From the NCBI GenBank assembly GCA_030605795.1, contig JAUWHR010000085.1, positions 1 to 36,195 on the forward strand: a DNA stretch of 36,195 nt, read 5' to 3'. Position 1 is the stretch's first letter. Each line of letters opens with the position of its first letter. A program made the translations under genes and the position numbers. The notes below the pieces were generated by a model, which did no database searches, was not told the origin of the DNA, and worked only from the letters and a program-made list of their open reading frames with translations. This document shows, one piece after another, positions 7,580 through 14,084 of the stretch. This DNA is from Anaerolineae bacterium (lineage in GTDB: Bacteria > Chloroflexota > Anaerolineae > Anaerolineales > E44-bin32).

Positions 7580-9001
7580 ATGGCGTTAAAGATAATTCGA
7601 TCAGGGACATTGATCGGCGCTGGGGGGACTGTTAAAGCGGACCTGTTGATCGATGGGGAGAAGATCGCCGCTACCGGCCATGCCCTTGATGTTCCCGATG
7701 TCGAAATTATCGACGCTTCTGGCAAGTTGGTAATGCCTGGCGGTGTTGATCCCCATACTCACTTCGACCTGCCTATGTTCGACACCGTTTCTTCCGATGA
7801 TCATTACACTGGTCACAAGGCCGCCGCTTTCGGCGGCACCACCACCGTGCTCGACTTTGTTCCCCTTGATTACCCATCAATGCGGGAAGCGATTGACGCC
7901 TGGCATGCAAAGGCCGATCTTAATGCGGCTATAGACTTCGGCTTCCATATGAACATAACCCGCTTGGATGATCAAGTTCAATCCGAAATTCCCCGTCTGG
8001 TCGATGAAGGCATCACCACATTGAAAGTTTTTATGGCTTACAACAATAGGCTGCGATTGCAAGATGGTGAGATATTGAAGGTTATGCGTATTGGAGCAGA
8101 GCATGGGATGCTCACCATGCTCCACGCTGAGAACGGCGATGTGATCGAGGTTCTTACCGCTGAGACGCTTGCGGCAGGCTATACCGAGCCGATATGGCAC
8201 GCCTACTCCCGCCAAGCCTGGGGTGCGGTTGAATCCGTCCTTCGGGGTATTGCATTAGCTGAGCAAGCAACTTCGTCGCTTTACATCGTACATGTTAACA
8301 CCGCTGGCGGCTTGGATCAGATTGACTACGGTCGTGCCCGAGGCCTACCGGTAATGGGCGAAACTTGCCCTCAATACCTCTTTTTCACTGAAGAACATTT
8401 GCGGAGACCAGACGGAGCAAAGTGGGTCTGTTCGCCCCCCCTGAGGACCGCCGACGATAACGACGCGTTGTGGCTTGGGTTGGAAAATGGAGGCCTTCAA
8501 GCGCTTGGTACTGACCATTGCGCGTTCTTCTTCGATGGAACTCGGGCTATAGAGTACGAGGGGGAGTGGATAGCCATCCCTGGCAAGGAACTTGGTGTTG
8601 ATGACTTTAGCAAGATTCCTAATGGCCTTCCCGGCGTCGGTGATAGATTGCCTATTCTATGGTCCTATGGGGTGGGAGAGGGGCGTATTACACCAAATCA
8701 GTTCGTTGCTTTGACCAGCACCAACCCGGCTAAGATATTCGGTCTATATCCACGGAAAGGAGCTTTGCTACCCGGCTCTGACGCCGACATCGTCATCTGG
8801 GACCCTGATCGTCCACTCAAGTACGGCGTGGCACACGCCCATCACCGCACGGATTACAACCTGTATGAGGGCTGGGAACTTGTAGGGTTCCCCGAGAAGG
8901 TATTCCTGCGTGGTCACCTGATCGTTGACGGTGAGGAGTGGCTCGGCCAACGTGGAATGGGGCGCTTCCTGAAACGCAAGCCGGGTGCTGAGGCGATCTA
9001 G
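7580..9001 (+). CDS. hyuA: Dihydropyrimidinase / D-hydantoinase family cyclic amidohydrolase
   Basis: A 473-residue cytoplasmic metallohydrolase expected to open a cyclic ureide or dihydropyrimidine ring by hydrolysing the amide bond. The binuclear metal site is complete: DPHTHFDLP (about residues 56-64), carbamylated Lys149 in TTLKVFMAYN, His182 in MLHAENGD, His238 in HVNTAGG and Asp312 in GTDHCAFFF. The substrate loop LRRPDGAKWVCSPPLR is typical of the family. I chose the ATG at 7580 because CCAGGAG precedes it and the motif IIRSGTLIGAGG begins just after; a longer frame from 7523 adds 19 unlikely residues. In enterobacterial purine-catabolic clusters the equivalent is HyuA; with a dihydropyrimidine-dehydrogenase-type gene nearby it could also serve reductive pyrimidine breakdown. 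The substrate is not resolved by sequence. Confidence 0.92.
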   Translation: MALKIIRSGTLIGAGGTVKADLLIDGEKIAATGHALDVPDVEIIDASGKLVMPGGVDPHTHFDLPMFDTVSSDDHYTGHKAAAFGGTTTVLDFVPLDYPSMREAIDAWHAKADLNAAIDFGFHMNITRLDDQVQSEIPRLVDEGITTLKVFMAYNNRLRLQDGEILKVMRIGAEHGMLTMLHAENGDVIEVLTAETLAAGYTEPIWHAYSRQAWGAVESVLRGIALAEQATSSLYIVHVNTAGGLDQIDYGRARGLPVMGETCPQYLFFTEEHLRRPDGAKWVCSPPLRTADDNDALWLGLENGGLQALGTDHCAFFFDGTRAIEYEGEWIAIPGKELGVDDFSKIPNGLPGVGDRLPILWSYGVGEGRITPNQFVALTSTNPAKIFGLYPRKGALLPGSDADIVIWDPDRPLKYGVAHAHHRTDYNLYEGWELVGFPEKVFLRGHLIVDGEEWLGQRGMGRFLKRKPGAEAI

Positions 9002-9075
9002 GAGATTGGGATCGCCTCGGGTCACAAATTGGAACAAATAATCCCTGGCGGGTGATATCTCTGTGTGTGCTCCCA

Positions 9076-9092
9076 CCGGGTCACAGACCCGG
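9076..9092. repeat. REP-like palindrome, left of RAYT gene
   Basis: CCGGGTC-ACA-GACCCGG: perfect 7-bp arms with a 3-base loop. The same core recurs three times on the other side of the transposase gene at 9135-9692, with the 9810 copy inverted relative to this one. A degraded half-copy (CGGGTCACA) begins near 9018. Confidence 0.75.
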
Positions 9093-9134
9093 CGGTTTGC
9101 AATACGCATGGAACCTTGATTTTAAAGATTTAAC

Positions 9135-9692
9135 TCATACCCACAATTCACGAACATCATATACAGGAATTATCGGCGGTATTCCTAATAGGTAGTATCT
9201 TGCGCTCGACCAGGTATATTCCTCAGGTCGCTGAACCAGTAACCATTGAGGCTGGCAGGGATTGTTGTGGATGTAGGTAGCTTTTTGCCTTAGGAAATCT
9301 GATAAGTAGATCATTCGCGAGTCGTAGCCTTGTTGCCAAACTTTGTGCAGCTGACCAGGGACATCTCTAGCGAGAAGTCTTAATAATAGAAGAGACTGTT
9401 TATTTCTCTCTGCTTGGAATTGGCGGATTATTTGCTTAGCTGTATGTTTCTTGAATTCCCTAATCACGCTTGAGGGTGGATGGTCCACATCAAAACGAGC
9501 AATGAAATGAATATGATTGGGCATTATCACAAAAACATATAGGCGGATCCATTTTTGGGTCTGCATGTAGCAAAGACTCTCGGTAAGTATGTTTTTAATG
9601 ATGTCCCGACGAAAAAGGTGCTTCCGTTGTGCGGCTGTTGTAGTGAGGAAGAAAAGAGGTGAGGAGTCAAAATCGGATCGAATACCTGACAT
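9135..9692 (-). CDS. REP-associated tyrosine transposase (RAYT, Y1 family)
   Basis: A 185-residue minus-strand protein with the Y1/HUH signature: LYVFVIMPNHIHFIARF places the two metal-binding histidines at about residues 60 and 62, and the C-terminal helix QKATYIHNNPCQ has the probable catalytic tyrosine and the conserved IHxNP. The C-terminus has YTWSSARYYLLG, usual for this family. RAYTs cut single-stranded REP palindromes and are thought to have spread them; REP-like palindromes flank this gene on both sides. A good ribosome site (AAAGGGGG on the minus strand, just above 9693) and an intact frame suggest it is still expressible. It is single-copy in the window, lacks IS-type ends and is better seen as a RAYT-REP module than as an IS200 element. 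Confidence 0.88.
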   Translation of the reverse strand: MSGIRSDFDSSPLFFLTTTAAQRKHLFRRDIIKNILTESLCYMQTQKWIRLYVFVIMPNHIHFIARFDVDHPPSSVIREFKKHTAKQIIRQFQAERNKQSLLLLRLLARDVPGQLHKVWQQGYDSRMIYLSDFLRQKATYIHNNPCQPQWLLVQRPEEYTWSSARYYLLGIPPIIPVYDVRELWV

Positions 9693-9809
9693 CGTTTCCC
9701 CCTTTGCTAGGTATGTGAGGATGGAGTGGCTTATAATTGTATATCAGCATAAGTCTATCACGAACATGGATTCGCGTTTCCTAAATATTGAGGATCTGTT
9801 TCGCTCTCG

Positions 9810-9826
9810 CCGGGTCTGTGACCCGG
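9810..9826. repeat. REP-like palindrome, right of RAYT gene, inverted copy
   Basis: CCGGGTC-TGT-GACCCGG is the reverse complement of the left copy at 9076-9092. The two copies bracket the transposase gene in opposite orientation, the classic REP pair arrangement. Confidence 0.75.
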
Positions 9827-9872
9827 CGGACTTCACTCAGGCCCCCAACGGATTGCTGAAATAGTTGAACTG

Positions 9873-9893
9873 CCAGGGGTCACAGACCCCTGG
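9873..9893. repeat. REP-like palindrome, variant with 9-bp arms
   Basis: CCAGGGGTC-ACA-GACCCCTGG: perfect 9-bp arms and the same ACA loop as the left copy. It is followed by the tail GCGAGCGATAA, which recurs (as GTGAGCGATAA) after the next copy. Confidence 0.7.
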
Positions 9894-9914
9894 CGAGCGA
9901 TAAAATTATGTTCC

Positions 9915-9936
9915 CACTGGGCCACAGACCCCTGGT
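9915..9936. repeat. REP-like palindrome, degenerate copy
   Basis: CACTGGGCC-ACA-GACCCCTGGTG is an imperfect version of the preceding unit and carries the same GAGCGATAA tail. A further half-copy (GCGGGTCACAGA) lies near 9959-9970. The copies form a small degenerating array. Confidence 0.55.
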
Positions 9937-9970
9937 GAGCGATAACATCTTGCTGCTGGCGGGTCACAGA

Positions 9971-10296
9971 TGATCGAAAAATATTGGCCAAGGTTATGCT
10001 TTCCACGCCCATCCAACCCTTGAGAGCTTGTACCGGCTTATCCCCCGTGTTAGAATCGTAAACCTTAGATTGGTTGTAGTTCGCATGGGGATTTGTGGGC
10101 GGCGTCAAGCATCCCCCGCTTGTCGGAAAGTATCTTCCGATAGCTAGGCTCACAAAGTAGCGAAGTGAACCTTTGTATGGAATGCTTGAAAGTTGGGAGC
10201 GTAGAAGACGCGCAGACTTTCTACTATGAAAACTCTACTCTTTAAAAGACGCTTACAAGTCATTCTCAGGCAAACTCCACCTGAGATTAGAGGCAA
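9971..10296. other. Intergenic stretch without a recognisable gene
   Basis: No frame here resembles a known protein, and the minus-strand ORFs have low-complexity, mixed composition. Small inverted repeats are visible, for example CGGAA-AGTATC-TTCCG near 10130-10146 and CTCAGG-CAAACTCCA-CCTGAG near 10265-10285. Together with the pseudogene that follows, it looks like decaying former coding DNA. Confidence 0.5.
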
Positions 10297-10488
10297 TTGA
10301 GGCGGGTTTCCTCCGTAGACAACGCGATACACTTCGATGCCCGCGAGGTTGACTTACTAGCTGGAAGTGGGACATGGGTGTCCTATCAACCGCGTTCGAA
10401 TATGAACAACGGTGAGATCGCCACCCGAACGCGGGAGTTAGTGCCGGATGTCTGGGAACGATATCAAACATTTATGCCGGAGGGCTGA
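10297..10488 (+). pseudogene. Remnant of an ssnA-type amidohydrolase gene
   Basis: The translated frame contains HFDAREVDLLAGSGTWVS, then QPRSNMNN, then directly GEIATRTRELVPDVWERY. The first two parts match the region of SsnA around its conserved His and Asn motifs (the intact copy at 16630 reads HIDESEIEIL and PESNMNN), and the third matches the extreme C-terminus of SsnA (the intact copy reads DEERIATRSRELAPKMWQRL). About 140 residues between these parts are missing, as is the N-terminal half with the first metal motif. This is therefore an internally deleted, 5'-truncated relic, not a small functional gene. Its sequence differs enough from the intact copy that it is not a recent duplicate. 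It lies directly before the F420 genes and may mark an ancestral ssnA position. Confidence 0.75.
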
Positions 10489-10517
10489 GTGCCGGCCCCG
10501 TACAAGCAGGAGTGAAT

Positions 10518-11210
10518 ATGAGCGAACGACTGATTGTTACACTTGCTATTCTAGGGGGGACAGGAAATGTGGGCCCAGGCCTAGCCTATCGATGGGCTAA
10601 TGCAGGTTACCATGTGATCATTGGTTCCCGCACACCTGAGAAGGCTAAGCGGGTGGCAGCTGAGGTCAATGAACGTCTAGGTCGGGATGTAGTTCATGGA
10701 ATGGCCAATAAGGAGGCGGCTGAATCTTGCGACATTGCGGCTCTCACTGTGCCTTACGAAGCTCACGCCTCCATCCTAGAAGCTCTCAAAGATCATCTCC
10801 AGGGGAAGGTACTGGTGGATACAACCGTCCCCCTGGTCCCACCCAATGTGAGTTCGGTGCAGATGCCGTCGGCGGGAAGCGCAGCGCAAGAGGCGCAAGA
10901 AATCCTCGGCGACGGAGTGGACGTAGTGGCGGCATTTCAAAACGTCTCTCATGTGCATCTGCTTGAAGATCAGCCAGTGCCATGCGATGTGCTCGTTTGC
11001 GGAGATAGTGAGGAAGCACGCGAGCAGGCATTGCACTTGGTGGCGGCGGCTAAATTAGTCGGCTGGGATGCAGGACCGCTTCAGAATGCTGTCGTTGTTG
11101 AAGGCTTGACATCGATTCTTATCGGCATTAACCAGCGCTACAAGATAGAGGCCGCTGGTGTCCGCATCACGGGTGAGCCTGTGGAGAATCGGGCCGATCC
11201 AGAGGAATGA
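10518..11210 (+). CDS. npdG: NADPH:F420 oxidoreductase (F420-dependent NADP reductase)
   Basis: A 230-residue Rossmann protein expected to move hydride between NADP(H) and coenzyme F420. The N-terminus has AILGGTGNVGPGLAYRW (GxGxxG-type NADP site) followed by IIGSRTPEKAKRVA, where Ser/Arg after strand 2 fits NADP phosphate binding. The middle has ALTVPYEAH and DTTVPLVPP, and VSHVHLLEDQP and VCGDSEEAREQ agree with the archaeal Fno/NpdG family. The ATG at 10518 is preferred because AGGAG (10508-10512) lies 5 bases away; the GTG at 10512 overlaps that site. Its stop overlaps the start of cofE (ATGA), so the two are co-translated. Its presence implies that the cell makes and uses F420. Confidence 0.9.
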   Translation: MSERLIVTLAILGGTGNVGPGLAYRWANAGYHVIIGSRTPEKAKRVAAEVNERLGRDVVHGMANKEAAESCDIAALTVPYEAHASILEALKDHLQGKVLVDTTVPLVPPNVSSVQMPSAGSAAQEAQEILGDGVDVVAAFQNVSHVHLLEDQPVPCDVLVCGDSEEAREQALHLVAAAKLVGWDAGPLQNAVVVEGLTSILIGINQRYKIEAAGVRITGEPVENRADPEE

Positions 11211-11980
11211 CCTCCCAAATGATCCTCGCCGCCCTGCCGGGCATTCCCCTGGTGTTCCCCGGGGATGACCTTGCGGTCTTGATTCTGGAGGGTGTGGAGC
11301 GCGCCGGCCTGGTTTTGCAGGACGGCGATTTGCTAGTGGTAACCCAGAAGGTAGTGTCGAAGGCTGAAGGAAGGTTAGTTAATTTAGTGGAAGTTGATCC
11401 TTCGCCGGAGGCCATCCGTCTGGGGGAGGAAACCAACAAGGATCCTCGGCTGGTGGAGGTCATCCTGAATGAGAGTCGCCAGGTCTTACGAACTCGGGAA
11501 GGAGTAATCATCGTCGAACACCGCCTGGGCTTTGTGTGTGCCAATGCTGGTGTGGACCACTCCAATGTGCAGGATGAGGGGGGGCAACAGGGAGAGTGGG
11601 TCGCCATGCTGCCCCAGAACCCCGATGCCTCTGCTCAAAGATTGCGTGAGCGTCTTCAAGATGCAACTGGGGCTAAAATCGGTGTAATGATTATCGACTC
11701 CCACGGGCGCGCTTGGCGCCTGGGCACAGTAGGCATCGCCATTGGTGTCGCTGGCTTTCCTGCATTGCTCGATCTAAGGGGCCGCCCTGATCTCTTTGGG
11801 GACCCCCTAAGAAGCACCCAAGTGGGTTTGGCAGATGAGGTAGCGGCATCAGCCTCAATCCTGATGGGCCAAGCAGATGAAGGTCTTCCTGTGATTCACA
11901 TTCGCGGTCTGCCCTATGCCATGCGCGAGGGGACGCTGAGAGAGATTCTACGTCCCAGGGAACTGGATCTGTTTCGGTAG
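11207..11980 (+). CDS. cofE: Coenzyme F420-0:L-glutamate ligase
   Basis: A 257-residue enzyme that adds gamma-linked glutamates to F420-0 with GTP. Family landmarks are DLLVVTQKVVSKAEGRLV near residue 42, VIIVEHRLGFVCANAGVDHS near 98, and IIDSHGRAWRLGTVG near 163, followed by GIAIGVAG and LDLRGRPDLFG. The length equals stand-alone CofE, without the C-terminal nitroreductase domain found in mycobacterial FbiB. A decayed nitroreductase fragment begins about 22 bases after the stop (12003-12194), in a different frame, so the gene may once have been followed by, or fused to, that domain. It overlaps npdG by 4 bases. Confidence 0.92.
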   Translation: MTSQMILAALPGIPLVFPGDDLAVLILEGVERAGLVLQDGDLLVVTQKVVSKAEGRLVNLVEVDPSPEAIRLGEETNKDPRLVEVILNESRQVLRTREGVIIVEHRLGFVCANAGVDHSNVQDEGGQQGEWVAMLPQNPDASAQRLRERLQDATGAKIGVMIIDSHGRAWRLGTVGIAIGVAGFPALLDLRGRPDLFGDPLRSTQVGLADEVAASASILMGQADEGLPVIHIRGLPYAMREGTLREILRPRELDLFR

Positions 11981-12002
11981 ATAAGGTCAGGTTTAGAGAA
12001 CA

Positions 12003-12194
12003 GTGGTCATGTGCCTCACTAAGGAGGACATGGACCGCCCCAACGTAGGATGTCCTCAAGCGGAGTGCCTGATAAACGTGCGGAGCGTGGCCGTGGCTGT
12101 TCAAAACCTTCTGCTCGCAGCCCTTATAGAATGGTTGGGATCGAGCTGTGGGTGCACTGCTAATCACCCCGGATACGAAGTAGGATACCTTTGA
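12003..12194 (+). pseudogene. Fragment of an FbiB-type nitroreductase-family gene
   Basis: The frame reads VMCLTKEDMDR, then AECLINVRSVAVAVQNLLLA, then LGSSC. This matches, from memory, the middle of F420-linked nitroreductases, where CLTxEDMD is followed by AExLMxVQSVAAAxQNLLLAAHxEGLGSCWMC. The N-terminal FMN-binding half and everything after the Cys are missing or scrambled, and the frame ends at TGA 12192-12194. In actinobacteria this domain is the C-terminal half of FbiB and reduces dehydro-F420-0. Position, directly between cofE and cofD, supports an original role in F420 synthesis. As 63 residues cannot make the fold, I call it a relic. The remaining 70 bases to cofD show nothing else. 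Confidence 0.6.
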
Positions 12195-12267
12195 GTTGGA
12201 TTGCATTCAGGCGTCCTACCGACAATGGGCAGGACCGTGGCAGGGGATCTATAGATGAGGTGAGGTT

Positions 12268-13197
12268 GTGGTACGAAGGGTCGTAATGCTGACTGGCGGT
12301 GTTGGTGGAGCCAAGTTGGTGAGCGGTCTGGCGGGGGTTTTATCAGACGATCAATTGACCGTAATTGTAAATACCGGGGATGATTTTGAGCACCTCGGTT
12401 TGACCATTTGCCCTGACTTGGACACGGTGATCTACACCTTAGCTGGGCTTGCTAATTCTCACACCGGATGGGGGAGAGTGGATGAAACCTGGAACTTTCT
12501 GGAAGCCCTCGGCGAGCTAGGCGGACCAACGTGGTTTCGTCTCGGAGATCGAGACCTGGCTCTGCATCATGAGCGAACACGCCTTTTGGGTGAAGATCAT
12601 TTGCTGACTGCCGTCACCCATCATATCTGCCAAGCGCTCGGTGTTGCAGTAACGGTGTTGCCCATGTCGGACCAACCAGTACGGACGATTGTAATCTCGG
12701 ATGAAGGTGAGTTGTCCTTCCAGGACTACTTTGTCGCCCACAGTTGTGAACCGCGGGTTAGCGGGTTCCACTTCGATGGTTTGGAAACTGCCAGCCCGGC
12801 GCCTGGTGTGCTGGAGGCTTTATCGGCGACGGATCTGGTCGTATTGTGTCCCTCCAACCCTTGGGTCAGTCTAGATCCGATCCTGGCTGTGTCCGGAATA
12901 CGAGAGGCGGTGGCTGCGAAGTCAGTTATCGGCGTATCACCGATCGTGGGCGGCAAGGCGATCAAAGGACCGGCCGCCAAGATGTTCGTTGATCTGGGTT
13001 TCAAGTCCTCCGCGCTGACCGTCGCCGAGCACTTTCAGGACCTGTTGTCCGGTCTGGTGATCGACCGGGAGGATGATGCTCTGGCCTCAGATATTGCTTT
13101 ATTGGGGATGCGGGTTTTGGTGGCGGATACAGTTATGAAGAATGCCGAGGATCGCCTACGCTTGGCGGAAGAGATCCTCGACTTCGCCTCGGGGTGA
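12268..13197 (+). CDS. cofD: 2-phospho-L-lactate (phosphoenolpyruvate) transferase of F420 synthesis
   Basis: A 309-residue protein matching CofD/FbiA, which joins the activated 3-carbon phosphate unit to the deazaflavin Fo. Motifs in order: LTGGVGGAKLVSGL (residues 6-19), NTGDDFEHLGLTICPDLDT near 32, WFRLGDRDLALH near 91, SNPWVSLDPIL near 198, and SPIVGGKAIKGPAAKM near 222. The start is a GTG at 12268 with GAGGTGAGG just upstream; the nearby ATG at 12255 is out of frame. cofC begins 19 bases after the stop. Whether the substrate is 2-phospholactate or phosphoenolpyruvate cannot be read here; bacterial homologues use phosphoenolpyruvate. Confidence 0.95.
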   Translation: MVRRVVMLTGGVGGAKLVSGLAGVLSDDQLTVIVNTGDDFEHLGLTICPDLDTVIYTLAGLANSHTGWGRVDETWNFLEALGELGGPTWFRLGDRDLALHHERTRLLGEDHLLTAVTHHICQALGVAVTVLPMSDQPVRTIVISDEGELSFQDYFVAHSCEPRVSGFHFDGLETASPAPGVLEALSATDLVVLCPSNPWVSLDPILAVSGIREAVAAKSVIGVSPIVGGKAIKGPAAKMFVDLGFKSSALTVAEHFQDLLSGLVIDREDDALASDIALLGMRVLVADTVMKNAEDRLRLAEEILDFASG

Positions 13198-13216
13198 ACA
13201 TGGCGAAGGGGGCCCG

Positions 13217-13843
13217 ATGACTCTCTGGGCGATAGTTCCGGTCAAACCGCTGCGCCGAGCCAAATCTAGGCTGTCTGCTGTGCTATCTCGAGACGAGAGG
13301 ACCGCCTTGAGCCGACAGATGCTTGTCCATACCCTTGAGGTGCTGTCCAAGGTAACTGAAATCGAGCGCACGCTGGTGGTGAGCAGGGATTCGCGTGCCC
13401 TGTCATTAGCGCGTAAGTACAATGCCAGAACGGTTACTGAGTGTGGTTCACCTGAGTTGAACAAGGCCCTGGTTCGAGCGACACTGTTGGCGCGTGGGCA
13501 CGGTGTTTCATCCGTTCTGGTATTACCTGCTGACCTACCGCTCCTTACAGCGAAAGGAGTCGAAGAACTGATCGCCTTGGCAATCGACCCGCCCGTGGTA
13601 GCGATCGCGCCTGATCGGCACGGCACCGGCACTAACGCACTGTTATCGTCGCCTGCAGGTTTGATAGAATACGATTTTGGACCCAATAGTTTTAATCGTC
13701 ACTTAGCCCGTGCCAAGGATGCTGGGGCTCGGATCGAAATATGCGAGCTACCTTCCCTTGGGTTGGACGTTGATTTGCCTGAGGATCTTGAAATACTCAA
13801 GGCTGAACAGCATGATAGATCCGTTTCGGTTGCAGAGGAGTAA
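13217..13843 (+). CDS. cofC: 2-phospholactate/phosphoenolpyruvate guanylyltransferase of F420 synthesis
   Basis: A 208-residue nucleotidyltransferase matching CofC/FbiD. The N-terminus WAIVPVKPLRRAKSRLS is the GTP-binding loop, SRDERTALSRQMLVHTLEVL follows, VLVLPADLPLL near residue 97 holds the metal-binding Asp, and GTNALLSSP near 134 with FGPNSFNRH is typical. GAAGGGGG (13205-13212) is suitably spaced for the ATG at 13217; the same frame is open from 13142 but those extra 25 residues overlap cofD and look spurious. With npdG, cofE and cofD it supplies the late F420 steps; the Fo synthase (cofG/cofH) is not in the window. Confidence 0.92.
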   Translation: MTLWAIVPVKPLRRAKSRLSAVLSRDERTALSRQMLVHTLEVLSKVTEIERTLVVSRDSRALSLARKYNARTVTECGSPELNKALVRATLLARGHGVSSVLVLPADLPLLTAKGVEELIALAIDPPVVAIAPDRHGTGTNALLSSPAGLIEYDFGPNSFNRHLARAKDAGARIEICELPSLGLDVDLPEDLEILKAEQHDRSVSVAEE

Positions 13844-13846
13844 ATA

Positions 13847-13957
13847 ATGGCCATTAAGCGAGTAGCCATTTATCTGCAGGACGTCCATGATTTGCGAGAC
13901 AGGCTGGATTACGTTCGCTTTGCAGAGAAAAAAGGAAGGTGCCCTGATGAAAAATGA
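13847..13957 (+). pseudogene. Truncated 5' end of an F420-dependent LLM-family oxidoreductase gene
   Basis: A 36-codon frame starting 3 bases after cofC reads MAIKRVAIYLQDVHDLRDRL, then DYVRFAEKKG, then an unrelated tail and TGA. The first 30 residues look like the beta-strand/helix N-terminus of a luciferase-like monooxygenase (G/AIYLQD, then RxxxDYVRxAEExG). Homology ends abruptly near 13937, where the ribosome site of the next gene (GGAAGG) begins. The rest of the approximately 330-residue protein is absent, so this is a relic cut by a rearrangement. LLM enzymes commonly use F420, which fits its place at the end of the F420 genes. Confidence 0.55.
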
Positions 13958-14084
13958 TGGATACGGTGATCCATTTTTGATGACCGCTCATCAGCTCCAG
14001 GCAGAGCTTCTCCGGTGCGAGTAATGCGAGGAGAAGCCATGCCAAGCAGCCTGTCCCTCCGATTGCTCTCCCTTCGACTTCATA
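13947..14084 (+). pseudogene. Original N-terminal segment of the DPD-type gene, interrupted by an in-frame TAA
   Basis: The frame of the large gene at 14085 continues upstream. An ATG at 13947 with ribosome site GGAAGG (13934-13939) starts 25 codons ending LLRCE, then TAA at 14022-14024, then CEEKPCQAACP and CSPFDFI without further stops into 14085. Reading through gives Cys24, Cys27, Cys32 and Cys36, the CxxCxxxxCxxxC pattern expected for the N-terminal [4Fe-4S] site of dihydropyrimidine-dehydrogenase-type and GltD-type proteins. TAA is one base from a Tyr codon, and an aromatic residue would be plausible here. The segment is therefore the true 5' end with a nonsense codon, or a sequence error. 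Confidence 0.7.

Noticed and set aside
9589-9864. Plus-strand frame of 91 codons
   Set aside because: It overlaps the start of the RAYT gene on the other strand and a REP palindrome, and has no protein-like pattern.
9833-10471. Minus-strand frames across the intergenic zone
   Set aside because: Composition is irregular, no ribosome sites are apparent, and they translate the REP repeats and the ssnA relic in the wrong sense.
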